Shown: positions 1 to 5,647 of the stretch, one piece after another
Position numbering within the stretch: position 1 is the first letter of the stretch
Layout: each line of letters opens with the position of its first letter
Assembly: GCA_005879045.1 (NCBI GenBank)
Contig: VBLV01000110.1
Span: 1 to 5,724, forward strand
Direction of reading: 5' to 3'
DNA length: 5,724 bases
Origin: Methanobacteriota archaeon
GTDB lineage: Archaea; Thermoplasmatota; Thermoplasmata; RBG-16-68-12
Notes under the pieces: generated by a model
Databases searched by the model: none
Seen by the model: the letters and a program-made list of their open reading frames with translations, nothing else
What the model was told of the DNA's origin: nothing
Translations under genes and position numbers: made by a program

Positions 1-1004
1 GCGCCGGATTCAGCGGGGTGTTCTTGTTACCCGGGTCGGACTGCTCGATTCCGATCTCGTTCCAGTACTGCGTGCTCAGCAACCCCTCTTGCCACCCGAC
101 GTTGGGTTTGTTCTGGACGGTCCCGATGCCCGCCGAGGTCATCTTCGCCAAATCGATGTCCCCTCCGAGGAGGGAGATGGCCATTGTCTGCTCATCTTGG
201 AACTGCTGCAGATAGATGTTGTCAATGGGAGATGGCCCGGTATGGGTCCCCACCGGATGGTAGTTCGGATTGCGGAACAGATGAAGGGGCTGCGCAGGTT
301 GGTTCTGGTACTGGGTGTAGATTTGGGCGTCCGCGACAAATGGGCCCGTCCCGATCGGGTTCGGGTTGGGGTACGAGTACTGCGCCTGCTGCGGCGAAAT
401 CCCTTGCCACTGGGCTTGACGAACGGTCGGTCGAAGTAGACCGTCACGTTCCAGGGGGAATTGCTGTAAGCTCCGCAGCCTTGCTTCGGATACTTCCCGG
501 CGCACTGCACGATCCGATTCATGTACGGTTCGAACGCCCACAGATGGAAGATGCTCTGACTGTTGTAGTTGATCGAGAACACGACGTCGTTGACGGTGAA
601 CGGCGTGCCGTCGTGCCAGGTGACCCCCTGTCGGATTTGGTAGGTCCAGTTCATGCAGACCGCGTCGCACGACGCGCTCAACGCAAGATTGGGAACATAA
701 TTTCCGTCTTCGTCGAAGGAAAACAGGTAATCATAAATGAGCCCGTAAAACAGATACGATGGATCGTTCAGCCCCTGGAACGGATTGAGGCTGTCGACTG
801 ATTCAAGGAAGCCGATCTTCAAGTCCGCTGACGTGGCTCTTGGCTTCGGCGTCGCCACGCCCCCGCCAAACGGAGCGGAGGCTCCGACGGACTGAATCGA
901 AACCATCAACACGACAAGACCACAGATCAGGGCGACAACGCCTGACTTCGTGGAGACTCCTCCCGCCTGGCGCGAACCTCAAGAAAACTCTTGGCCCGCT
1001 CCAT
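1..1004 (-). pseudogene. Frameshifted peptide/solute ABC transporter substrate-binding protein (SBP_bac_5), 5' part
   Basis: This is the N-terminal half of a DppA/OppA-type extracellular binding protein, which would deliver peptides or oligosaccharides to an ABC importer; the rest lies beyond the left edge. In the frame from GTG 912 the protein has a hydrophobic leader ending near SVGASA, then family hallmarks: LKIGFLESVDSLNPF, a YGLIYDYLF segment, WHDGTPFTVNDVVFSINY and YFDRPFVK. At about 412-414 this frame turns into Arg/Ser/Thr-rich nonsense, while the neighbouring frame takes over with QWQGISPQQAQ, NPNPIGTGPFV (the family's GTGPF motif), LHLFRNPNYHPVG and ISLLGGDIDLA, and stays open to base 1. 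A base has therefore been lost near 412, or a longer non-triplet deletion has occurred. The start also looks damaged: ATG 1004 (MERAKSFLEVRARRE) sits a leaderless distance below a TATA box but must gain one base near 958-964 to join the leader GVVALICGLVVLMVS. Otherwise the only usable start is GTG 912, which cuts the leader. Pseudogene or assembly error cannot be separated here. Confidence 0.85.
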
Positions 1005-1024
1005 GGAAGGGATGCCCCCCAGCC

Positions 1025-1032
1025 ATTAAATA
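1025..1032 (-). promoter_or_regulatory. Archaeal TATA box for the binding-protein gene
   Basis: On the minus strand the sequence reads CTATTTAATGG, an AT-rich island in a G+C-rich region. Its centre lies about 25 bases upstream of the ATG at 1004-1002, the usual archaeal TATA-to-start-site distance. This implies a leaderless or nearly leaderless mRNA beginning at that ATG and supports ATG 1004 as the original start of the now frameshifted gene. A purine-rich GGGAGGAG further down (about 957-964) precedes only an ACG codon (951-949) in the signal-peptide frame. Confidence 0.45.
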
Positions 1033-1236
1033 GATTGCCAGACTCCTCCGGAGCGACTCGGGGAATTCTTGCGGATTGCCGATTAGTTTTCATCGTTTCG
1101 AAGACCGAAATCGCGAATTCACGATCATGACAGGCATCGCGAACAAGGGTCTCGGTGTCCGTTGTCGCTCGGCAATGTTACCTGTGAGCCACATTTCGCC
1201 GACCTGATTCGTAGGCGAGATACTTTTCTCCGGAAC

Positions 1237-1250
1237 GGTTTTATAAAACC
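1237..1250 (+). promoter_or_regulatory. Palindromic TATA box upstream of the EamA transporter gene
   Basis: GGTTTTATAAAACC is a perfect 14-base palindrome containing the archaeal-like core TTTATAAA. It is the most AT-rich spot in the intergenic region and is preceded by CGGAAC, a possible BRE-like purine stretch. A start site about 25 bases downstream would fall near 1268-1272, giving a leader of roughly 85 bases before ATG 1354. The perfect symmetry could allow TBP binding in either direction or a dimeric regulator covering the TATA box; both are inference. Confidence 0.55.
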
Positions 1251-1276
1251 TCAGACTAGGTCCCGCCGCGCGGACG

Positions 1277-1291
1277 CGGGCCACCGGCCCG
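1277..1291 (+). other. Short GC hairpin in the EamA leader
   Basis: CGGGCC, the loop ACC, then GGCCCG form a perfect 6-base-pair stem with a 3-base loop, just downstream of the predicted transcription start (about 1270). In a G+C-rich leader such a stem can occur by chance, and it is not close to the ribosome site of the gene. It is recorded only as visible structure. Confidence 0.25.
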
Positions 1292-1353
1292 AGGAGTCTG
1301 CGAACCGATGGACGAGGAAGAAGAACCCGATAGTCAACGAAGCGAGGCGAGAG

Positions 1354-2202
1354 ATGGAGCTCTGGCTCGTCTGCGCCCTCCTCACGGTCGTCTGCTACGG
1401 CGTGGGCGAGGGCCTGTCCAAAGAGCCGACAGTCCGGCTTGGGTCAGCTCGCATGCTCGTCCTGTACGCGATGGGTAGCGCGCCGATCTACGCCGCGTGG
1501 TTTATCCTCGGATCCGGCTGGGAGCGCCTGACGCCGATCGGCATGGCCTTGGCCATCGCGAGCGCGACCTGCGGGTGCTTCGGGACGATCTTCTGGTTCC
1601 GCGCGATGGAATCCGGCACCGCGAGCGTCGTCAGCGGATTCACCGCGGCCTACCCGGTCATCACGGTCGCGGCGGCCGTCGTCATCCTCGGCGTCTCCCT
1701 CGTCCCGGTTCAGATCGTCGCGATTGCCTTCCTGCTGATCGGCGCGGTCGTCCTCGGCCTCCACGACCACCCGGGCGAGGCCGCGGTCGGGAGAGCCTGG
1801 CTCGCCCCGATGCTGCTCGCGGTCATCCTGTGGGGCGCGTGGGGAATCTTGGAACGCATGTCGATCGATGCGCTCGGTTTCGCGGGAAACGCCGGAGTCT
1901 ACGTTCTCGTTTCGACTCCGATCTACCTGGCCGTCGTTCGGAGAGGCCTGCGCGAGAACGGCTCCTGGGATCGTGCCGGAATCCGCGAGGCGATCCCGTC
2001 GCTGTTCCTCTTCAGCATCGCCGGGATCACGATCTTCCTGGCGATCGGACTCGGGCCGATCGCGATCGTCGTCCCCTTGACGACCGCATACCCGATCGTC
2101 GCGATCCTGGTGCGGCGCTTCTGGATGGACGAGCGGCTCACGCTCCCGCAGCAGTTCGCGATCGCCCTCGCGATGGTCGGTGCGTTCCTCGCGACCCTGT
2201 GA
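1354..2202 (+). CDS. EamA/DMT-superfamily transporter
   Basis: This 282-residue integral membrane protein has the usual length and layout of the drug/metabolite transporter (EamA, 10-TMS) family, carriers that commonly export amino acids, sugars or other metabolites. Hydrophobic segments lie at about 1-20, 31-51, 61-81, 88-111, 117-136, 148-163, 174-195, 212-231, 233-252 and 264-282. The family's internal duplication is directly visible: GFTAAYPVITV (95-105) in the first half matches PLTTAYPIVAI (241-251) in the second, each followed by a charged or Val-rich stretch and a final helix of the type FLLIGAVVL or ALAMVGAFL. ATG 1354 is chosen because a GAGG (1344-1347) lies 6 bases upstream and the protein opens directly into TM1; the open frame further upstream encodes polar, Arg-rich sequence unlike the family. 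The substrate cannot be read from sequence. It probably shares an mRNA with the BASS-like gene 39 bases downstream. Confidence 0.88.
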   Translation: MELWLVCALLTVVCYGVGEGLSKEPTVRLGSARMLVLYAMGSAPIYAAWFILGSGWERLTPIGMALAIASATCGCFGTIFWFRAMESGTASVVSGFTAAYPVITVAAAVVILGVSLVPVQIVAIAFLLIGAVVLGLHDHPGEAAVGRAWLAPMLLAVILWGAWGILERMSIDALGFAGNAGVYVLVSTPIYLAVVRRGLRENGSWDRAGIREAIPSLFLFSIAGITIFLAIGLGPIAIVVPLTTAYPIVAILVRRFWMDERLTLPQQFAIALAMVGAFLATL

Positions 2203-2241
2203 TGCGGCAAGCTTTTCAACGAGGGTCCGTCTCCGGCCGGC

Positions 2242-3147
2242 GTGTTCCGCCCGTGGCGCAGCTTCCCGACGATGGTCGCCTCGGGCCTCGTGGTCGGCTT
2301 CGCGACGGGCGGCTTTCCTGCGTACTCGAAGGAGATCTCCCAAGTCGCGCTCGTCCTCGGGATGACCTTCGCGATGACCGAAATCTCGATCGCCGGGATT
2401 TCCCCGCGCGCCGAGCTGCGGCCGTTCTTGGTGGCCTTCGGGATGAGCTACGTCGTGCTGAGCGGTCTGATCCTCGCATTCGCCGTCCTGAGTCCAGACC
2501 CGCAGATCCGGAACGGTTGGGTCCTCATGGCGGCCGTCCCCCCGGCGATTGCCGTCGTGCCGATAACATCCATCCTCAAAGGCGACACCCGACGGACCGT
2601 GATCGGCTTGGCCCTGTTGTACGTGCTCGGCCTCGGTCTCGTACCGGCCATCACCCTCGTCTTCACGAACCAAGCCGCGCCGTTCGGAGAACTCGTCTGG
2701 CAGACGGTCCTGCTGATCGGAGTCCCGCTCGTCGCGTCCCGGTTCCTCCGGCGGTTCCCCCGGGCCGTCGATTTTCGCGGCAGTGCAGTGAGCATCTCGT
2801 TCTTCTTTCTCGTCGTGGCGACGGCCGGCTCGACGCGCGGACCCTTGTTGGCCCATCCCGAACTCATTACGTCCCTGGCCATCATGTCGTTCGGACGGAC
2901 CTTCCTCCTGGGCGGGGTCGTGTTCCTGCTCACGCGGTCGCTTCGCGTGCCGTGGACGGAGCGGGTGGCCGTGACCACGTTCTCGTCGTTCAAGAATCTC
3001 GGCTTGACGGTCGTCTTGGCGTTCGCGGTGTTCGGCTCCGTCGCCACCTTGCCTTCGATCGTCTCCTTGGTCTTCGAGATCCTCTGGCTGGCGACCCTGC
3101 CGCTGCTGTTCCGAGCGGACATGGCCAGCGCCGCGCCATCGGCTTAA
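2242..3147 (+). CDS. BASS-like (bile acid:sodium symporter family) membrane transporter
   Basis: This 301-residue protein has about ten hydrophobic segments (roughly 10-26, 31-54, 62-84, 92-112, 117-140, 151-170, 181-197, 204-230, 243-265 and 270-291). It resembles the BASS/SBF family of sodium-coupled organic-acid carriers. The best clues are the Pro/Ala-rich MAAVPPAIAVVPITSILKGD (96-115), which matches the family's conserved first crossover region ending in GD, and FSSFKNLGLTVVLAF (247-261), which resembles the second-half KN-G-L motif. Bile acid itself is not implied; relatives carry pantoate, pyruvate and other acids. The start is GTG 2242: in frame upstream there is no ATG, GTG or TTG before the stop at 2200-2202, and the only alternative, ATG 2272, would trim the N-terminus. 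A weak GAGGGT (2221-2226) is somewhat far from the start, so coupling to the preceding EamA gene is likely. Family assignment is good, substrate unknown. Confidence 0.78.
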   Translation: MFRPWRSFPTMVASGLVVGFATGGFPAYSKEISQVALVLGMTFAMTEISIAGISPRAELRPFLVAFGMSYVVLSGLILAFAVLSPDPQIRNGWVLMAAVPPAIAVVPITSILKGDTRRTVIGLALLYVLGLGLVPAITLVFTNQAAPFGELVWQTVLLIGVPLVASRFLRRFPRAVDFRGSAVSISFFFLVVATAGSTRGPLLAHPELITSLAIMSFGRTFLLGGVVFLLTRSLRVPWTERVAVTTFSSFKNLGLTVVLAFAVFGSVATLPSIVSLVFEILWLATLPLLFRADMASAAPSA

Positions 3148-3160
3148 CGGCTTGGCAAGG

Positions 3161-3553
3161 TCACGCTGGCAACGGACGAGTCGAGAGCGCTCGCGAGACC
3201 GCTCCCTTGACCGGACCATAATCGGTGGGGTCTCGGAACACGTCGCGGCCGTCCACGATGACCGCAAACCCTTTGCCGACTCGGTGCCGGAGGCCGAGCC
3301 ACACGCCCCTCGGCGAATCGAGTCCGACGACCTCAATCCGGACCCGGTCCCCGAAGTCCCGGAACAGGTCCTCTGCGATCCGATGCGCCCGATCCGCGTT
3401 CTCGAGCACGAAGGACGGGGTCTCGTGCCACTCTTCGTCCCTCAGCGCCTCCACGTTCCGGCTCGTGAAGGGCTGTGCGCACGCCGGCCCGCACGGCTTC
3501 AAGATCGCCGGCAGTAGGCCGAGCAGCTGGATCCTCGGGGGTCGCGTCACCAC
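3161..3553 (-). CDS. Small thioredoxin-fold-like protein with CGPAC motif
   Basis: This is a 130-residue soluble protein read from GTG 3553 (or the adjacent GTG 3550). The order of elements suggests a thioredoxin-like fold: a hydrophobic strand RIQLLGLLP (7-15), a cysteine pair CGPAC (21-25), a helix AHRIAEDLFRDFG (56-68), a strand VRIEVVGLDS (71-80), a helix PRGVWLGLRHRV (81-92) and a strand FAVIVDGRDVF (96-106), resembling the last strand of glutaredoxin-like proteins. The motif is CxxxC rather than the canonical CxxC, and the usual cis-proline before the last strand is not evident, so redox activity is uncertain and metal binding is an alternative. The start is chosen because a TATA box (3575-3583) lies about 26 bases upstream, fitting a leaderless GTG; a longer in-frame GTG at 3610 is possible. 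The gene converges on the BASS gene (13 bases between stops) and diverges from cstA. I do not recognise a named family. Confidence 0.65.
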   Translation of the reverse strand: MVTRPPRIQLLGLLPAILKPCGPACAQPFTSRNVEALRDEEWHETPSFVLENADRAHRIAEDLFRDFGDRVRIEVVGLDSPRGVWLGLRHRVGKGFAVIVDGRDVFRDPTDYGPVKGAVSRALSTRPLPA

Positions 3554-3574
3554 CTTCTCGAAAGGGCGACCAAG

Positions 3575-3583
3575 CCTATATGT
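3575..3583 (-). promoter_or_regulatory. TATA box for the CGPAC protein gene
   Basis: On the minus strand the sequence ACATATAGG stands out in G+C-rich surroundings. Its centre is about 26 bases from the tandem GTG codons at 3553-3548, matching the archaeal TATA-to-start spacing and implying a leaderless transcript. This spacing is the main reason for preferring the 3553 start over longer in-frame alternatives. Confidence 0.5.
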
Positions 3584-3654
3584 GCCTTCCGAGGCGGCGA
3601 CCGTGCCCACTCCGGCGTCGACAACGGGGTCCGGACAGGTTGGCCCGGGGTCGG

Positions 3655-3669
3655 TAAACGTGACGTTTA
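3655..3669 (+). promoter_or_regulatory. Inverted repeat overlapping the likely cstA promoter (candidate operator)
   Basis: TAAACG, the spacer TGA, then CGTTTA form a perfect 6+3+6 inverted repeat. The right arm continues into TTTAAG, the most AT-rich TATA-like element upstream of cstA. A start site about 25 bases on would fall near 3690-3695. A dimeric repressor bound here would cover the TATA box. The role is inferred from position and symmetry only; no regulator gene is in the window. Confidence 0.4.
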
Positions 3670-3697
3670 AGCGCCCTGACACGGATATCTGTGGCAG

Positions 3698-3741
3698 CCC
3701 CTCCCAAGAGGGGTGTTGGGGGACCGGGAGGTCCGGAGGAG
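3698..3741 (+). promoter_or_regulatory. Structured cstA leader: two hairpins ending at the Shine-Dalgarno site
   Basis: The leader contains CCCCTC-CCAA-GAGGGG (3698-3713), a perfect 6-base-pair stem, followed by GGACC-GGGA-GGTCC (3721-3734), a perfect 5-base-pair stem closed by a GNRA-type tetraloop. The ribosome site GGAGGAG (3735-3741) begins at the very next base and lies 6 bases before ATG 3748. The CCTCC within 3700-3704 is also complementary to GGAGG at 3735-3739, so the first hairpin and a ribosome-site-masking pairing exclude each other. The site itself is strong; a regulatory role of the folds is a hypothesis. Confidence 0.45.
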
Positions 3742-3747
3742 AGGCGC

Positions 3748-5583
3748 ATGGCCGAGATATTGGGAACTCCGTTTCTGTGGGTCGTCGTGACGATCGGATT
3801 GTATGGGGTCGCATACTGGGGATACGGAAAGTGGATCGACCGGAACGTGTGGCGATCGAATGCGAAGAAGGCCACGCCGGCACACATGTACATGGATGGG
3901 GTGGAGTACTTCCCGGTCAGTCGATACGTGCTTTGGGGTTATCAATTCAAGAGCGTCGCCGCCCTCGGCCCGATCCTGGGGCCGTTCATCGGGATCACAT
4001 TCGGTTGGCTGCCCGCCCTCTTGTGGATTATCGGCGGGAACTTCTTCATCGGTTGGTTGCAGGACTACGGCGCGATGATGCTGTCGGTCCGGAAAGAGGG
4101 TCGCTCGTTCGGCCCGATCACCTACGAGTTCACGGGCGCTCGAGGCCGGACGAACCTGCTCGCGTTCGTCTTGTTCTATCTGGTCATCATCTCGGCGACG
4201 TTTATCGCTCTCATCGCTGCGTTCTGGCAAGCCTACCCGGGGACGTTCTTGGCGACGGTCGGCATCTTCGCCGCCGGCGTCGTCTGCGGTCAACTACTGT
4301 ATCGCTTCAAGGTCAACGTCTTCGCGGTCACAGCCCTTGGGCTCCTCATGGTCGTGGGCAGCATCTACTTGGGCGTTCTCGTGCCGATTTCTTTGAGCGG
4401 CCAGCCCGCCACTGGCCCGCACGTCGCGCTCGCCGTGAACTTGGGAGTTTGGAGCCCAGCGGCCTGGGCGGCGATCTGCCTCGTCTTCTTGGCACTCGCA
4501 GCGATCTTGCCGACTCCCACATTCGTGCAGCCGACGAACTACCTGGCGTTCTATCCCGCTTATGCAGCCATCATCTTGATCCTCGTCGGGGCCCTCGTGA
4601 CTCCGTTCACGAGCATCGGCGTCCAGATGCCCGCCGGTCCCTTCTTAATCGACCCCCAGGGGATTATCGGGCCGATTTGGCCCATCCTCTTCGTGGCCAT
4701 CGCGTGCGGCGCGATTTCGGGATGGCACAGCTTGGTGAGTTCCTCCTCGACGTCGAAACAGCTGGATATCGAGACGGATGCGTTGCCGGTCGGCGGAGGC
4801 GCGATGCTGTCCGAGGGATTGCTCGCCCTCGCCTCGCTCATCGCGTACATGGTCTTGGCGCCGTCGTTCTTCGTAAACCACAACAACGTCGCCTCCTGGG
4901 TGCAGGGCGCGTACATCCTCACATCGCCGTTCCTCGGCGGTCTCACCCAGCCCGTGCTGACGACCTTCTTCGGCCTCGTCTTGGTGATCTATGCCATCAC
5001 GGTCCAGGCGCTGGTGACCCGATTCTTCCGGCTCGTTGCTTCGGAGACATGGAGCGAAGGCCGCTTCCGTGTGTTCGGCAATAAAAGCGTCGCGACGGCC
5101 GTGGGGCTTGGGGTGCCCTGGTTGTTTGCGATCAGCGGCAGTTGGTGGGCCCTGTGGCTCTACTTCGGCGGCGCGAATCAACTCCTGGCGGGACTCGCAA
5201 TCATGCTCATCACAATCCATCTCGCGAGGGTCCGCGCCCCGACGAAGTACTCGTTGATTCCCGGCGTCTTCATGGTCGTCACGACGTTGTCGGCCCTCCT
5301 CTGGGAGACGTGGATCTTCCTGAAGGCCGTCATCCTATACACGCAAGGGACCATCGGGGCGGGGGCCGGCGGCGTCCTGAACAATGTCCGACCGCCGCTG
5401 AACACCCCGGCGAATGCGCTGTACGCCCTGATCGTGAACGGCGTCTTCGTCGCGATTGGGGCCGTGCTGTTCATCGTCGGCCTGTCGATGGCGATCCGCT
5501 TGTTCCGAAGCTACCGCAGCAGCATGATTGAGGCGCGAGCCCGCGCTCCCGCGGCCGCCGATGGCGGGACACGCGAAAAGTAG
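3748..5583 (+). CDS. cstA: CstA-family carbon starvation transporter
   Basis: This is a 611-residue polytopic membrane protein of the CstA family. Enterobacterial CstA and its paralogue BtsT import pyruvate, and CstA has long been tied to peptide use in starvation. Visible hallmarks are an N-terminal helix followed by DRNVW and a TPAHMYMDGVEYFP stretch (43-56, equivalent to the D-G-x-(D/E)-Y-x-P region), the GPxxGP motif ALGPILGPF (72-80), WLQDYGAMMLSVRKEGRS (103-120), ACGAISGWHSLVSSSSTSKQ (319-338) with the following GGGAMLSEG, and FGGANQLLAGL (473-483). About 15 hydrophobic segments fill the chain, and the C-terminal tail is charged and cytosolic-looking. E. coli CstA is longer (about 700 residues); this length fits shorter family members. 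One oddity from memory: the usual SSGTT(P/S)K loop is SSSSTSK here. ATG 3748 is supported by GGAGGAG 6 bases upstream; the GTG at 3691 would add a Gly/Pro-rich non-membrane extension across the hairpins. It is single and intact, with promoter elements described separately. Confidence 0.95.
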   Translation: MAEILGTPFLWVVVTIGLYGVAYWGYGKWIDRNVWRSNAKKATPAHMYMDGVEYFPVSRYVLWGYQFKSVAALGPILGPFIGITFGWLPALLWIIGGNFFIGWLQDYGAMMLSVRKEGRSFGPITYEFTGARGRTNLLAFVLFYLVIISATFIALIAAFWQAYPGTFLATVGIFAAGVVCGQLLYRFKVNVFAVTALGLLMVVGSIYLGVLVPISLSGQPATGPHVALAVNLGVWSPAAWAAICLVFLALAAILPTPTFVQPTNYLAFYPAYAAIILILVGALVTPFTSIGVQMPAGPFLIDPQGIIGPIWPILFVAIACGAISGWHSLVSSSSTSKQLDIETDALPVGGGAMLSEGLLALASLIAYMVLAPSFFVNHNNVASWVQGAYILTSPFLGGLTQPVLTTFFGLVLVIYAITVQALVTRFFRLVASETWSEGRFRVFGNKSVATAVGLGVPWLFAISGSWWALWLYFGGANQLLAGLAIMLITIHLARVRAPTKYSLIPGVFMVVTTLSALLWETWIFLKAVILYTQGTIGAGAGGVLNNVRPPLNTPANALYALIVNGVFVAIGAVLFIVGLSMAIRLFRSYRSSMIEARARAPAAADGGTREK

Positions 5584-5628
5584 GTGTCGCGAAACGTCAA
5601 GCTCTTGAGGTCCTCGGCGTATTGCTAC

Positions 5629-5637
5629 GGGGAGGAG
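5629..5637 (+). promoter_or_regulatory. Shine-Dalgarno site before the small right-edge gene
   Basis: GGGGAGGAG is a strong match to the anti-Shine-Dalgarno sequence. It ends 10 bases before ATG 5648, a slightly long spacing. A closer GTG (5636) would begin an Arg-rich frame and overlaps the site itself, so ATG 5648 is preferred. Confidence 0.6.
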
Positions 5638-5647
5638 TGAAAGCTCG

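Larger units (their letters stand above)
1005..1353. other. Divergent intergenic control region, no gene seen
   Basis: This 349-base stretch separates the minus-strand binding-protein gene from the plus-strand EamA gene. It holds the minus-strand TATA box (1025-1032), the palindromic plus-strand TATA box (1237-1250) and a short hairpin (1277-1291). Several small open frames cross it, but none has both a credible start and a protein-like composition. I looked for tRNA T-loops (GTTCRA) and cloverleaf pairing on both strands and saw none. The part from about 1040 to 1230 shows nothing I can assign beyond a loose TCGCC/GGCGA inverted repeat (1196-1200 and 1214-1218). Confidence 0.6.

Noticed and set aside
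184..801. A 205-codon plus-strand frame opposite the binding-protein gene
   Set aside because: Its composition is Arg/Gly/Val-rich without motifs, and the opposite strand carries recognisable SBP_bac_5 motifs in two frames.
1196..1218. TCGCC/GGCGA inverted repeat as a terminator or operator
   Set aside because: Five-base arms with a 13-base spacer in G+C-rich DNA are expected by chance, with no T-run or clear position relative to a gene.
1308..1478. A possible upstream ORF beginning MDEEEEPDSQ after a GAGGAG
   Set aside because: It overlaps the EamA start out of frame and becomes Arg/Pro-rich within the overlap. The acidic start comes from a purine-rich leader. No independent sign of translation.
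1497..3221. A 574-codon plus-strand frame overlapping the two carriers
   Set aside because: It is Arg/Asp/Pro-rich with no hydrophobic segments or motifs, and runs through two well-supported genes in another frame. The ATG overlapping the EamA stop (TGATG at 2200-2204) belongs to this frame, so it is not evidence for a coupled start of the BASS gene.
1444..3336. A 630-codon open frame on the minus strand
   Set aside because: It is antisense to both the EamA and BASS genes, extremely rich in Arg, Asp, Glu and Gly without domain-like segments, and is a typical shadow of G+C-rich codons. The plus-strand proteins are clear membrane families.
3554..3883. N-terminal extension of the CGPAC protein upstream to 3883
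   Set aside because: The frame stays open, but it runs back over the cstA leader and coding region. The added residues are Ser/Pro/Arg-rich and lack fold-like segments, and the TATA box at 3575-3583 points to a start at 3553.
3225..5084. A 619-codon plus-strand frame across the cstA region
   Set aside because: It is an out-of-frame shadow of cstA and antisense to the CGPAC gene, Arg/Gly/His-rich, with no family resemblance.
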